A DNA stretch of 64,000 nt from Oscillatoriales cyanobacterium (GTDB lineage: Bacteria > Cyanobacteriota > Cyanobacteriia > Cyanobacteriales > Laspinemataceae): the NCBI GenBank assembly GCA_011390955.1, contig JAABRM010000009.1, positions 1 to 64,000 on the forward strand, read 5' to 3'. Below the pieces are notes generated by a model. The model searched no databases. It saw nothing but the letters and a program-made list of their open reading frames with translations, and had not been told where the DNA came from. How positions within the stretch are numbered: position 1 is the first letter of the stretch; each line of letters begins with the position of its first letter. The position numbers and the translations under genes are program-made. Shown here one piece after another: positions 1 to 10,255 of the stretch.

Positions 1-550
1 CTAAATACGGTTGTCTTGTTTGCCATCAGATTGTGCATTATGATTGTTTCCAATTTAACAGATGACTAACGATTTTATACAACTTTATAATTTTTTACAA
101 GGATTTAGGGGGGCTGCTAACCAACCCAGAGTTGCATCCTTACCAGAGGTGACAATTCTACTGGTTATTTGCCGGTTAGTGGTTCATTCTCTGTGAACGC
201 TTGCCAAACCCTTGGCAGCCCTTGAACTAAAGGACAGGCAAGTGTCATAATCATTTCACTTGCTAGGGGTCTAGCAGGATAGTATGTGAGCATTCTGCGT
301 ATAGCTTAACATTTAAGCCATTGGGTATCTTAGCACAAATATTTACTTCTAGATGAAACAAAGGGAGGGGCGATCGCCCCTCCCTTTGCTGCGGAATCCC
401 AAAACCCCGCCGCTACCTGGATCCTGAGTCGCCGTTGCGGGGTGGCTGATTTTACCTTGTTAGTCCCAAAATGTCTTCAATTCATCTCACCACGGATGAG
501 AATCCGTGGCTTTTAATGTAAGAGATTGCGGATTTTGATGCTGGTTCGGT
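1..550. other. Non-coding left edge
   Basis: I see no convincing gene here. The stretch is AT-rich up to about 350, then carries a perfect palindrome (359-388) and GC-richer sequence up to the 3' end of the RTX gene. It lies downstream of that minus-strand gene, so it probably holds its 3' untranslated region. Confidence 0.5.
359..388. repeat. 30-bp perfect palindrome with CGATCG core
   Basis: Eleven-base arms (AAAGGGAGGGG and its complement), extended by one C/G pair, flank a central CGATCG, so the centre forms a HIP1-type octamer. It would fold into a very stable hairpin. It lies about 160 bases past the stop of the minus-strand RTX gene and lacks a clear T-run on either strand. Terminator function is possible but not shown; it may instead be a dispersed repeat. 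Confidence 0.6.
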
Positions 551-3007
551 TTAAGTGGTGAAATTAGCAAAACCCCGGAACTCAGAGAGGGCAATCCCTT
601 GGATCAACATCAAGGCTTCGCCGGTACTGTTGAGAATAATTGCCGTATCGGAAGATTCTTCAGCGGGCGTCGGTGGCTCCGTGGTGGGATCAGCCGGAAT
701 GGGATTGGGATCAATAATCAGAATATCCTGAAAGGTTAAACCACCACTCAAGACAATCAGATCGCTGCCTTGTTCAAAATCCGTGATGACATCAATTCCC
801 CCGGCATTTTCCAAAGAAAATCGGTCTCGACCCCCTCCCCCGGTCAGCAAATCGCTACCAGCGCCGCCAACAATCGTATCATTTCCCTCTCCGCCAATAA
901 TGGTATCATTTCCCGCTCCACCGGAAAGCAAATCATTTTCACTGCCGCCATCGATCAGATCGTCACCCGCACCGGCATTGATTTGATCTGGACCGGCACC
1001 GCCGTTGAGGGTATCGTTACCGGCACCAGAGGTAATTACATCTCTGCCATCACCACCATTAACGAAATTATCCCCATCACCGGCTTGGATCACATCATTC
1101 CCAGCACCACCATCAATGGTGTCATTGCCGCCCAGAGCAACGATGACATCATCACCATTGCCCCCATTGATGACATTATCTCCATCTCCGCCATTGATCT
1201 GATCGTTGCCATCACTCCCATCGAGGGTATCATTTCCGGCTCCGCCGATGAGAATATCGTTATCGGCACCGCCATTAATCTGATCGTTGCCATCTCCGCC
1301 TTCTAGGTAGTCGGCTCCATCATTTCCTTGGAGGACATCATTTCCAAGCCCGCCGATCAGGGTATCGTTACCGTCTCCTCCAACCAGAGTATCGTTGCCC
1401 AGACCACCGTTGAGACTATCATCCCCCTCGTTGCCCTGGAGTGCATCATCGCCAATACCGCCATCCAAGATGTCATTGCCAATGCCGCCATTTAAAACAT
1501 CATTCCCCTCTCCACCATCGAGGAAATCATTACCCTCATCGCCATTGAGGGTATCATTGCCATCGCCGCCATTGAGGATATCATTGCCCAACTCTCCCTC
1601 TAGGAAGTCATCACCGAGGTCGCCATTGAGGGTATCATTGCCTTCGCCCCCGGATAAGGTATCGTTATCTTTGCCCCCGTGCATCAGATCGTTTCCGGTG
1701 CCACCATCTAATATATCGGTGCCTTGGTTGCCGTTGAGGAAGTCATCACCATCACCGCCATTGAGGGTATCATTGCCGTCGCCACCAAAGAGTTGATCTA
1801 ACCCTTGTCCCCCTTCGAGTAAATCATCCCCATCACCTCCGGACAGGACATCGTTACCGAGGTCGCCACTCAAAGTATCGTTGCCAACGTCACCAAATAA
1901 TTGATCGTCATCTCTGCCGCCGTAAATCAGGTCATCGTCATCTTCACCGTTGATCGTATCATTGCCAGTATTGCCATAGAGGGTATCATTGCCGAGACTG
2001 CCAAAAATGCGATCGTTGCCATCTAGTCCAAGGATTTGGTCGTTACCAGACCCACCATCGAGAAAGTCATTTCCCCTGTCCCCGACCAGTAGATCGTCAT
2101 CTTCTTGCCCAAGTATGGTATCGTCGCCATCACCGCCAAAAAGTTGGTCACTGCCTAAACCCCCTTCGAGGCGATCGCCGTCCCCTTCGCCAAATAGGCT
2201 GTCATCGCCATCTCCGCCGACCAAACTATCCGCATTGTCCCCGCCAAACAGTTGGTCGTTCCCATCTCCTCCTAGGAGGGTGTCCTCTTCTGTACCGCCA
2301 AAAAGAAGATCGTCACCCAGGTCGCCGGATAAGAAATCAAGTCCACCGCCGCCGAAGAGCCAGTCATTATCTTTGCCCCCAAAGAGTTGGTCGTTCCCAT
2401 CTTCGCCGAAGAGGGTATCGTTGCCTCGGTTGCCGAAGATCGCATCATTATCATTACTGCCGAGGATGGAGTCATCGCCATCATTGCCAAAGATGCTGTC
2501 AGCGGCTAGACCGCCGAGGATCGAGTCGCTGCCACTACCCCCTTGGATCACACTGGCAATATTGGGGGCGGCGATCGCCGTTGTAGGCGTTGGCGTCCGA
2601 TCGGCCAGCATTAATGTCCAATAATGTTGGGCATTAAAATTTCCGGTGTCATTTTCCAGGAAAAAATACCCCACGCCAATCCCTTTGACCGATGCATCAA
2701 ATAGATTAGCCCGTTCGCCCGGATCGTTCAGCCAACGTTGCACTACGGATTCAGGAGTCGGTTGACTGGCAGCAATGTTTTGTTTAAAGGTGGAAAAAAT
2801 ATAACCGACTTCTCGAAGACGGCTATCTGGGGTGGAGCCATTGGAGCCAATTTGACCAAAAAAGTCATTTTCGGCCATGTCCTGACTATGTTTTTGCGCG
2901 ACTTGGTTGAGTTGAGAATCCAGGGCTAAGGGGGCTAAATTTTCCTTAGCACGTTCTACGTTGATTAGTGCGATCGCCTGAGCGATAAATTCTGGATTGG
3001 TAGTCAT
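551..3007 (-). CDS. CAP (SCP-like) domain protein with long RTX calcium-binding repeat array
   Basis: Residues about 5-140 look like a CAP/SCP (allergen V5/Tpx-1, PR-1-like) domain, with the HSQDMAENDFF stretch and a late HYWTLMLAD strand. Residues about 155-745 are dozens of RTX nonapeptides of the GGxGxDxLx type, which bind calcium and fold as a parallel beta roll. The C-terminal 70 residues (DRF, then a VITDFEQGSD motif) resemble the cap found in type I secreted RTX proteins. There is no N-terminal signal peptide, consistent with type I secretion through a C-terminal signal. CAP-RTX proteins are common in cyanobacteria and are probably extracellular or surface-associated. No type I transporter gene lies nearby. 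The repetitive DNA creates many spurious opposite-strand frames. The exact substrate or role is unknown. Confidence 0.9.
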   Translation of the reverse strand: MTTNPEFIAQAIALINVERAKENLAPLALDSQLNQVAQKHSQDMAENDFFGQIGSNGSTPDSRLREVGYIFSTFKQNIAASQPTPESVVQRWLNDPGERANLFDASVKGIGVGYFFLENDTGNFNAQHYWTLMLADRTPTPTTAIAAPNIASVIQGGSGSDSILGGLAADSIFGNDGDDSILGSNDNDAIFGNRGNDTLFGEDGNDQLFGGKDNDWLFGGGGLDFLSGDLGDDLLFGGTEEDTLLGGDGNDQLFGGDNADSLVGGDGDDSLFGEGDGDRLEGGLGSDQLFGGDGDDTILGQEDDDLLVGDRGNDFLDGGSGNDQILGLDGNDRIFGSLGNDTLYGNTGNDTINGEDDDDLIYGGRDDDQLFGDVGNDTLSGDLGNDVLSGGDGDDLLEGGQGLDQLFGGDGNDTLNGGDGDDFLNGNQGTDILDGGTGNDLMHGGKDNDTLSGGEGNDTLNGDLGDDFLEGELGNDILNGGDGNDTLNGDEGNDFLDGGEGNDVLNGGIGNDILDGGIGDDALQGNEGDDSLNGGLGNDTLVGGDGNDTLIGGLGNDVLQGNDGADYLEGGDGNDQINGGADNDILIGGAGNDTLDGSDGNDQINGGDGDNVINGGNGDDVIVALGGNDTIDGGAGNDVIQAGDGDNFVNGGDGRDVITSGAGNDTLNGGAGPDQINAGAGDDLIDGGSENDLLSGGAGNDTIIGGEGNDTIVGGAGSDLLTGGGGRDRFSLENAGGIDVITDFEQGSDLIVLSGGLTFQDILIIDPNPIPADPTTEPPTPAEESSDTAIILNSTGEALMLIQGIALSEFRGFANFTT

Positions 3008-3415
3008 GTTAAATTTTTCAGTTAAAAATTAATGTGGAGACGTTGGTACTTCAAAACCATTATGCCCCGATCGCGCAGGAATTTGCTCAAAGAAATCCGA
3101 CCTCGCGATCGTCGTCATTGCTCACCACCATAAAATAACAATTTTTTTGACGTGACGATGACTTTTAGTAGCTGCGAGTCAATGGGGAGAAGTTGATTTC
3201 TGGCGGATTAATTTTAATTGAACTCCGAAAAAAAATAGGCGGAGGAAACCCCCACCCATCAACAGATATTTTCATAAAAGAGATGCATAGAAAAGAGATG
3301 CATAGAAAAGAGATGCATAGAAAAGAGATGCATAGAGACTCTTTCCTCTCGACTCTATCCTCTTTCCTTCCGACGGCGGAGACCGAACTCCGATTTAAGC
3401 CACCGCGAGAGTTAA
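3008..3415. other. Intergenic region between the RTX and ABC1 kinase genes
   Basis: About 400 bases without a supported gene. It must contain the promoter of the minus-strand RTX gene, just right of 3007, and it holds a 15-bp tandem repeat (3276-3335). A short plus-strand frame over the repeat runs into the kinase gene and looks like an artefact of the repeat. Confidence 0.5.
3276..3335. repeat. 15-bp tandem repeat, 4 copies
   Basis: Four identical consecutive copies of AAAAGAGATGCATAG. The perfect identity suggests recent slippage expansion. ATGCAT within each unit is itself palindromic. It lies between two minus-strand genes, downstream of the ABC1 kinase gene. Confidence 0.9.
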
Positions 3416-5461
3416 TTATCGACCCGGAGGAAGTGCCACGAGTTGACGAGAATGATTGTTCTGATTAGGGGTTGACGCAACGGGATCGGCAGTGGGGTCA
3501 GTAAGCAAAAGTTGACGAATTAACCGAGCTAAAGCCCTTTGAGCCAAATTACTAGCCACTTGCTGACCCAGACGCTGCACTTCTGGTTTCATCAAGACTT
3601 CCGGCACCATCTGCACTAACTCGATCGGATCAAAACCGGGAGTATCTTGTAGCATTTGTAAAATGCGTTGGATTCTGGCTAAGTTTTCTTGGTCTGCGGC
3701 TGTAACCGGGGGCTGTGTTTCCGTCAGCCCAAACCACTCACCAATCACAGAGCGAGCATTATAAAAAGCATTCTGTGATAGCATATCCACACTTTTAACA
3801 ATTTCATCCACCAAATAATCTCTAATGAAATCTCCCCGTTCAGAAAAGAGAAATTCTAAAGCTTGATTTAAATTTTGACTCAGATCATAATCATCACTAC
3901 TTTTGGCATTTTTTAACAAGTTCTCCAAACGATTCCAGCGAAAGCTGCCTTCTTTAAAGAGTAAATCCCGTAAAGAAGACCTTAATTCTGGGGCTGAATC
4001 AGTTAATAAGCGCTTGGCCACATAAGGATATGCTTTACTCAGAACTTTAAATTCTGGATCGACGTTAATGGCAATTCCTTCTAAGGTGACTAACGAGCGA
4101 ATAATTAAAGCGTAATAAGCCGGAACTCTAAAGGGATATTCATACATCACTTCCGAAAGTTGATCCGTAATGCTTTTGAAATTTAGCTCGGCAACACTAG
4201 ACCCCAAAGCGTTACCAAATACACCGGCTAATGCGGGAACGATCGGGGTTAAGTCTGTATCTTCTGTTAAAAATTCTAATTTGACATAATCTTTAGCTAA
4301 TCCTTCAAAATCTCGGTTAACCAAGTGAACCACCGCTTCAATTAATCCATAGCGCTGATGAGGTTTAACTTGGCTCATCATGCCAAAGTCTAAGTATGCT
4401 AATTTGCCATCGGTTGTGGCTAATAAATTACCCGGATGGGGGTCAGCATGGAAAAATCCATGTTCGAGCAGTTGCCGCAGAGAGCAGTTGACCCCGACTG
4501 AAATCAGATAAGTTGGGTCAATTCCTTGTTGGCGTAATTCTGCTAATTTAGTTAATTTAGTGCCTTCAACCCATTCCATTGTCAGCACTTCTCGCCCGGT
4601 GTATTCCCAATAAATCTTCGGAACGTAAATATCTTTAATATGTCCATAAAGTTGCTGAAACTTTTCGGCATTCCGTCCTTCTTGGGTGTAGTCCATTTCT
4701 TCATAAATCCGCGCCCCAAATTCGTCCATGATGCCTACTAGGTCACTTTTCACTCGATTTTTGAAGGTGGTGACACACCATAACGCGAGTTGGCGCAAGA
4801 TATACACATCTAAGCCCATACTGTCTTTTAAGCCCGGTCTTTGGACTTTGACCGCGACGTTTTCGCCGGTTTTCAGTTTGCCTTTGTAAACTTGACCGAG
4901 GGAGGCGGCAGCTACGGGGTTGGGAGACAGTTCAGCGTAGATGTTTTCTGGGCGATCGCCTAATTCTTCTTCAATAAAGCGATAGGCAATTTCGTTGGCA
5001 AATGCAGGCAATTGATCTTGTAGTTTGGTTAACTCCTCCAGATACAGCGGGGGCACCAAGTCTGGACGAGTGGAGAGGGCTTGGCCAATTTTGATAAATG
5101 CCGGCCCTAGTTTAGTCAGCATTTCTCGCAGTTGAATCGCTTGCTTGCCTTGATTTTTTTTGCTGTTGCCCGTCTTCTTATCCCACCACAGACGGAGGGC
5201 AAAGAGTAAAAATGGCAAAACAATGCCAATGCGCCGCATCAATACTTGCAGAGGTCGCTTGCTATAATATTTAGCGATCGCGATCGGGTCATAGCGGACC
5301 GCATCTGGATCCGATGAACTGTTGAAGTGTTCCTCTACCGAGGGGATCGTTTTTGTTTCCACCGTGACGGTAGGCACTTCTGAGGATTTGAGATAGGATG
5401 ATGATTTCGTCGCACCGACTGGTGCTTGATTCTTAGGGGGTAATACGGTCTTGGCGTCCAT
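3416..5461 (-). CDS. ABC1/AarF/UbiB family atypical kinase
   Basis: This 681-residue protein carries the ABC1K signatures: the KxGQ region (FIKIGQALSTRPD, about residue 120), the alanine-rich nucleotide loop AAASLGQV (about 185), the lysine in VAVKVQRPG (about 202), the catalytic-type HADPHPGNL (about 338) and the metal-binding DFG (about 357). Family members act as ATPases or kinases in quinone and prenyl-lipid metabolism and are numerous in cyanobacteria and plastids. A hydrophobic stretch near residues 80-93 may help membrane association. The C-terminal 200 residues are cyanobacterial-type extension. Assignment to a particular paralogue, such as a quinone or tocopherol regulator, is not possible from sequence alone. 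Confidence 0.92.
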   Translation of the reverse strand: MDAKTVLPPKNQAPVGATKSSSYLKSSEVPTVTVETKTIPSVEEHFNSSSDPDAVRYDPIAIAKYYSKRPLQVLMRRIGIVLPFLLFALRLWWDKKTGNSKKNQGKQAIQLREMLTKLGPAFIKIGQALSTRPDLVPPLYLEELTKLQDQLPAFANEIAYRFIEEELGDRPENIYAELSPNPVAAASLGQVYKGKLKTGENVAVKVQRPGLKDSMGLDVYILRQLALWCVTTFKNRVKSDLVGIMDEFGARIYEEMDYTQEGRNAEKFQQLYGHIKDIYVPKIYWEYTGREVLTMEWVEGTKLTKLAELRQQGIDPTYLISVGVNCSLRQLLEHGFFHADPHPGNLLATTDGKLAYLDFGMMSQVKPHQRYGLIEAVVHLVNRDFEGLAKDYVKLEFLTEDTDLTPIVPALAGVFGNALGSSVAELNFKSITDQLSEVMYEYPFRVPAYYALIIRSLVTLEGIAINVDPEFKVLSKAYPYVAKRLLTDSAPELRSSLRDLLFKEGSFRWNRLENLLKNAKSSDDYDLSQNLNQALEFLFSERGDFIRDYLVDEIVKSVDMLSQNAFYNARSVIGEWFGLTETQPPVTAADQENLARIQRILQMLQDTPGFDPIELVQMVPEVLMKPEVQRLGQQVASNLAQRALARLIRQLLLTDPTADPVASTPNQNNHSRQLVALPPGR

Positions 5462-5595
5462 GAATTTACCAACCAGTAGAGGAACTTAAGACAATCTTAA
5501 TATATTTTAACAATTGGTCGTATGTCGATCGGCGCTTGTTGGTCTCCATATTGCATCCGCAACGCGAAAGCGAACGTACAATCTCCTGTAATCAC

Positions 5596-6315
5596 TTAAG
5601 GACTGGAAAAATCTTCCATAATCCGTTTTCGCTTGGCTTCTAACCAAGATTCTAAAGCTTTTTGCCGAAGAGTCGCTTTTTTCACTCGGTTTTCGGGATT
5701 ATCTTCCGCTACTTCTCCCACTGGTTTGGTGGTTAAAATAAACTGATTACCTTGTTTAACAACGGTGGGGATGACAGATGAACGAATTTCCCAAATATTT
5801 GCCGGTCTGCTTCGAGAATTTTGAGGGGAAGAATCCTTTGATTTTATCCGATAATTTTGCCATGCATGATAGTCTTGGTTAACTTCTCTAGCTTGCTCTT
5901 TAAATTTAGTAATCTCTGCTTCTAATTGATCCGCCAAATCGTTAATATGTTCGGCTTGGGCTTGTAAATTATCGATTCCTTGATTTAATTTTTGCTCTAG
6001 AAATTGCTGATGTGCTACTGTTGCTCGCTCCAGAGATATTTTTAACTGATTAATATCATGTTCAAGCTGGATTAAATTATTTTCTCGACAAACAAATTCA
6101 GCCCATTTCGGTTTTACCTCTCCGTTGGGACGCTTTTCTAATTGACCGGATATTTCCTCAGTCAAGAAATCTTGGTTTTTAGGTAAGTTAGGATCTATTC
6201 CAGAATAAAATACTTTTTCTAGTAAGACCGTTTCAGATTGGTTCTCTCTCACCACATCTTTTATTTCTGCTGGCTGTTCGCTTTTCCCAAGGCAGTGGTT
6301 GACGATTGAATACAT
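5596..6315 (-). CDS. Coiled-coil protein of unknown function
   Basis: I do not recognise this protein of about 239 residues. The middle (about 80-160) is a charged coiled coil (LEHDINQLKISLERATVAHQ and following), and the C-terminus is basic with a KRKRIMEDF tail. I chose ATG at 6315 because a GGAG box lies 8 bases upstream; an earlier in-frame ATG at 6354 has none. No signal peptide or membrane segment is visible. It follows the ABC1 kinase gene's promoter region on the same strand, 134 bases away, so co-transcription with that gene is possible but not obvious. Confidence 0.65.
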   Translation of the reverse strand: MYSIVNHCLGKSEQPAEIKDVVRENQSETVLLEKVFYSGIDPNLPKNQDFLTEEISGQLEKRPNGEVKPKWAEFVCRENNLIQLEHDINQLKISLERATVAHQQFLEQKLNQGIDNLQAQAEHINDLADQLEAEITKFKEQAREVNQDYHAWQNYRIKSKDSSPQNSRSRPANIWEIRSSVIPTVVKQGNQFILTTKPVGEVAEDNPENRVKKATLRQKALESWLEAKRKRIMEDFSSP

Positions 6316-6354
6316 GGTTATTCTCCAATATCTCTCAAACTTATGACAAGTCAA

Positions 6355-6860
6355 ATCCTGTGCAGTGATTGATTTAAATTTACTAATGCGATGACTGAGA
6401 ATCCGTCAATTTCGAGGAATTAATTTGGTTGGGGATATTGGTTTTGGGGACTGCCTGATATTTTTGATGGAATATTTGCTCCCCCTAATGGTCATGGCGA
6501 TCGCAGCTTGACTCCTGAAATGCTTAAATCTTTGCCGTAAATTAATTTACCTTGATTAAATTTAAATATTTTGAGCAATTCTCGTGACCAAACCAAAAAG
6601 CGATCGCCGCCAAAACCCAGATTTCTATCGCCGATCGCCAGTCGTTCTGATTTCTTGACGTTATTTTTCTTTTCTGCCCAATCAATCATTTAAATCACTA
6701 ATTTACCGAAAAATCCTATTTTAGGCTAGGCCAATTTATGCTATGCCAAGATTTATCCCTAGATTGTGCTTAGAAAAGCAGAGTTTCTCCGGGCAGAGCG
6801 AGTATTTTGTGATAAAAAAGAAAAATTTTCCAAAAAACTGAGTCAACTTTCTGAGTCAAT
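6355..6860. other. Intergenic region upstream of tilS
   Basis: About 500 bases with only one weak minus-strand frame (6492-6689). It should contain divergent promoters for tilS and for the coiled-coil gene. No repeat or terminator stands out. Confidence 0.4.
6492..6689 (-). CDS. Small ORF, doubtful
   Basis: A 65-codon frame from ATG with no good ribosome binding site. The product is basic and resembles no family I know. It is kept only because it lies in an otherwise empty stretch; it could equally be chance. Confidence 0.2.
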   Translation of the reverse strand: MIDWAEKKNNVKKSERLAIGDRNLGFGGDRFLVWSRELLKIFKFNQGKLIYGKDLSISGVKLRSP

Positions 6861-7934
6861 ATGCTTAATCCATCGAATCATGGTGTTTGGACACCCCTGC
6901 ACAGTAAAATACATCAAACCTTACGACAACGACAGTTGTTATCAGCGAACGATCGCATTCTGATCGCCGTTTCTGGGGGTCAAGATTCCTTATGTTTGGC
7001 TAAACTGCTGTTAGACTTACGTCGTAAATGGCATTGGCAATTGGCGATCGCCCATTGCGATCATCGGTGGCGCCCCGACTCAACAGCCAACGCTGAATAT
7101 GTCGCCCAATTAGCCCATTCCTGGGATTTACCATTTCATTTAGCCACCGCTGAAAATTTAGCCGATCGTAGCGAGGCTTCAGCAAGGCAATGGCGATATC
7201 AAGTCTTAGAAGCGATCGCCTTAAAACACAACTACTCCAGCATTCTCCTGGGACACACCCAAAGCGATCGGGCAGAAACATTCCTATTTAATTTATTGCG
7301 GGGAACCGGGGCAGATGGTTTACAAGCCTTGACTTGGCAACGGAAACTCAGCGATCGCATCCAACTCGTGCGTCCCTTGCTAGAAGTCACCCGCAGTCAA
7401 ACTGAGGAATTTTGCCAAAAAGCAGAAATTTTTATTTGGGAAGATGCGACAAATCAAGACGTGAAATATGCTCGCAACCGGATCCGCAAAGAATTAATTC
7501 CTTACTTGCGGACTCACTTTAATCCTCAAGTAGAACAGCAGATCGCACAAACGGCGGAACTATTGCGAGCGGAGGTGGAATATCTCGAAATCATCGCCAG
7601 AGACTTACTCGAACAGTGCATACCACAAAATCTACCAAAAGTCTTATGCGATCGAGAAAATAAGATGGTAAATCGCCGAAAGATGGTACGCGCCCCTTTA
7701 GCGATTCAGCGTCGGGCGATGCGACAGTGGTTACAGAAAGTGCTTCCGGCGGATCCCAACTTCGAGCAGATAGAAAAATTGATCCAGTTGATTGGCGCCC
7801 CAAACTGTTCGCAAACAGATCCCTTTCCTGGTGGGGCGATCGCCCGCGTAGAAGGTGATTGGATTGTCTTGGATCAATCCACAAGCAAAAAACGTCAATT
7901 TTTCACAACACCTCCAGAAATGACGACGAATTAA
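6861..7934 (+). CDS. tilS: tRNA(Ile)-lysidine synthetase
   Basis: TilS attaches lysine to the wobble cytidine of tRNA-Ile(CAU), changing its identity from Met to Ile; it is normally essential. The N-type ATP pyrophosphatase PP-loop SGGQDS is at residues 38-43, followed by the AIAHCDHRWR strand and the GHTQSDRAETFLFNLLRG region typical of the family. At 357 residues it is the shorter form common in cyanobacteria, without the full C-terminal domains of the E. coli enzyme. The last four bases overlap the 3' end of the convergent hmpF gene. The ATG chosen gives a typical N-terminus. Confidence 0.95.
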   Translation: MLNPSNHGVWTPLHSKIHQTLRQRQLLSANDRILIAVSGGQDSLCLAKLLLDLRRKWHWQLAIAHCDHRWRPDSTANAEYVAQLAHSWDLPFHLATAENLADRSEASARQWRYQVLEAIALKHNYSSILLGHTQSDRAETFLFNLLRGTGADGLQALTWQRKLSDRIQLVRPLLEVTRSQTEEFCQKAEIFIWEDATNQDVKYARNRIRKELIPYLRTHFNPQVEQQIAQTAELLRAEVEYLEIIARDLLEQCIPQNLPKVLCDRENKMVNRRKMVRAPLAIQRRAMRQWLQKVLPADPNFEQIEKLIQLIGAPNCSQTDPFPGGAIARVEGDWIVLDQSTSKKRQFFTTPPEMTTN

Positions 7935-9607
7935 GCAGATGGAGGATCGATCAAACCGATCGCCACATCGCGAATTTGCGCGATCGCCTGTTGTTGATAA
8001 TTGCCTGTCTCTTGAACCTGATTTAAAGACTCCACTGCCATTTCCAACTTTTGCCGGAGTTCTGCCAGTTTTGCTACCTGGGGTTGTAGCATCTCTTCAT
8101 AAAGACTCAACTGACCAGACAACTCAGCCAGCGATCGGCGTTGTGCGATCAGTGCCTCCTCTTGCTGCCTCAAATCTAAATGCGAGGCTTCTCGATCGCT
8201 CAACTCTTGATTCAGTCGGTCCAGCATTTCTTGAATACTCGGTTCCATCTGAGCAATTTCGTTCTCAATATCTTGCAATTTCTCCGTTTGAAATTGTCGA
8301 AGTTCCTCGATTTTGCTGACCATTGGTTGCACGGATACCGAAGATGGAGATCCCCCTGTAGAGGGTTCGGGCAACCGCAGTTTACGGCCTAAAACCACTT
8401 GATGCTGAGTTAATTTGCCTTGAAGCTGCAACAGATTCCGCCATTGCCCAACCAAAGTTTCATACAACATTTGATAGGCTTCTTGTTGATTATTCCGTTG
8501 CTCCTCCACCAACTCCTCAACCTGTCCAATCACAAAAGGAAACAGATTTTGCAAATCCTGCTGCAAAGAAAGCACCACAGAGGGCAAATTCTCCAAAGGC
8601 ATCTTCTCTAATTCATTCAAATCAGAGTTCTCTGACAGATTCACTGAGGCTGAACCACCCTCTAGTCTCAGAGACTCCTGCAACTCATACTCTTGTTGCA
8701 GATATTGACGCAGCATCAGGGCAGAGTCTTGTTTTAACTGCAAGGTACTTTGCTGAACCTTCAAAAAGGCTTGCTGCTCATTTAAAGTCTTTTGCGCTTC
8801 ATGCCATGCTTGCCACTGACCCTGGAGTTCCGCTGATTTGCTGTCCACCGCTTTTTGCTGTTCCTGAACAGTTTGCCGATGGTTCTCCAACCGTTGTTGA
8901 TATGACGCGATCGCAGACTGCTGATTGCTTAGTATCTCAAAAGCTAGATTCAATGGCTCATTGACTGAATCAACAGAAATCGTGGTCTGAGCTAAATAAT
9001 CGACGAGTTCCTGAAGATGTTGAGCTTGAGCCTCATCTAATTTTCCCGTTTGCTGGAATTCAGCTTGTTGTTGCCGCAGTTGCTCCCATGCCGTATCCAA
9101 CTCCAGGCGATTTTTGTCCAGTTCGGCTTGAAGCTGGCTGGCTTCGGCTCGCACCGAGTCCATTTGTTGACGTTCTTGTGCCAGCCTTTCCGATTCAGCG
9201 TGAATCTGCTCAAGCTGTTCGAGTTTACCTTGAACTTCTTCTTCTCGGCGCTGAAGTTCTTCGCTCTGGAACATCAGCGACTCTTTCCACTGCTCAATTT
9301 CCTCTGACTCTTTCTTGTACTTTTCGATCTGACGGGAGAAGCTTTGCAAAATCTTCAGCAGTTCACCAGGGGTATCCTGACGTAACTTTTGTACTTGCTT
9401 GTTAGGAGTCAGGTCTACCAGCACCAGCACTCCCGCATTCAAGTTGCTGGCTTCCTCCGCTGGAATGATTTCTTCATTGGGAATCGCACTCCAACTGTCA
9501 GCCCGCTGACAGGCCAACAGTTTCAATTCTGCCTTCCCACCGGTAAAAACTCCACCACCTTTTTTCTGTACTTCTGCTAGATACAGCACACTGATAGTCC
9601 TCTTCAC
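7931..9607 (-). CDS. hmpF: HmpF-type pilus motility/taxis coiled-coil protein
   Basis: The N-terminus (about 1-75: SVLYLAEVQKK, ELKLLACQR, the WSAIPNEEI stretch) matches the cyanobacterial HmpF family, which is required for type IV pilus-driven motility; in Nostoc punctiforme it localises dynamically at cell poles to direct pilus activity. The rest (about 90-540) is almost all glutamine/glutamate-rich coiled coil with a short interruption around 400-420. There is no membrane segment, so the protein is cytoplasmic. Its placement next to the chemotaxis-like genes starting at 10256, on the opposite strand, supports a role in the same pathway. It is convergent with tilS and overlaps it by 4 bases, leaving no room for an intergenic terminator. 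Confidence 0.88.
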   Translation of the reverse strand: MKRTISVLYLAEVQKKGGGVFTGGKAELKLLACQRADSWSAIPNEEIIPAEEASNLNAGVLVLVDLTPNKQVQKLRQDTPGELLKILQSFSRQIEKYKKESEEIEQWKESLMFQSEELQRREEEVQGKLEQLEQIHAESERLAQERQQMDSVRAEASQLQAELDKNRLELDTAWEQLRQQQAEFQQTGKLDEAQAQHLQELVDYLAQTTISVDSVNEPLNLAFEILSNQQSAIASYQQRLENHRQTVQEQQKAVDSKSAELQGQWQAWHEAQKTLNEQQAFLKVQQSTLQLKQDSALMLRQYLQQEYELQESLRLEGGSASVNLSENSDLNELEKMPLENLPSVVLSLQQDLQNLFPFVIGQVEELVEEQRNNQQEAYQMLYETLVGQWRNLLQLQGKLTQHQVVLGRKLRLPEPSTGGSPSSVSVQPMVSKIEELRQFQTEKLQDIENEIAQMEPSIQEMLDRLNQELSDREASHLDLRQQEEALIAQRRSLAELSGQLSLYEEMLQPQVAKLAELRQKLEMAVESLNQVQETGNYQQQAIAQIRDVAIGLIDPPSA

Positions 9608-10255
9608 GTATGCCCAATTTTATAACCAGACCTTGCCCGTCGGTCAGTCAACTATTTGTTAATCTAGTTTACGGGCTAATGGTCACTCTTCTCTATAGTA
9701 GTTGAGTCTGATGACCATTTGACCACATTCGAGTTCACCATAAGCTGACTCGCAATAACATCATTGCTCGAATCAGTCAATTTGGATCTCAATACAATCG
9801 GGTATAGCATTTATAAGTTGCACATTGATCGCAGCTATGATAACCATCATTGATTGGTTTTTGCTGATGACCGCCAACCCAGAACCATATTTCCCCCTAA
9901 GTTAGGCCAATGACGGAGAATATCTGTCTTAGCTGCTGGGTTGTTGGCGAAGCCTACTGTAGGTAATCGCCCTGACGGGGGGTGCTAGGCGATCGCCTGG
10001 GGAAATCATCCATATCGGTAAAAAGGGTGTCAGGTGAAATAAAAGCGGGATTCACTCTCGAATCACAACCACGATCGCCGATCCCAGTAAACAAAATGTA
10101 ACTCCCGGATTGAATTTTCTAGAAAGATGTCTATCCTTTAGTTAATCTGACACGATCGAACCATGATGGACGGGAGAATTTACCGATTAAACACTCTACG
10201 TTAATCGCCAGCCACACCCCTAGTTTTAAATTTTTAAGGAGACAATTTTAGTTGA
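9608..10255. promoter_or_regulatory. Divergent promoter region between hmpF and hmpA
   Basis: About 650 bases without a gene separate the start codons of two motility genes transcribed away from each other, so both promoters must be here. AAGGAG at 10236-10241 is the likely ribosome binding site of hmpA. I could not assign -10/-35 boxes with confidence. Confidence 0.5.

Noticed and set aside
770-2624. Long plus-strand open frames opposite the RTX gene
   Set aside because: They are produced by the repetitive codons of the minus-strand RTX array; composition is monotonous (S/P or I/T) and no family is recognised.
3193-3468. 91-codon plus-strand frame
   Set aside because: It is mostly the 15-bp tandem repeat and runs antisense into the end of the ABC1 kinase gene.
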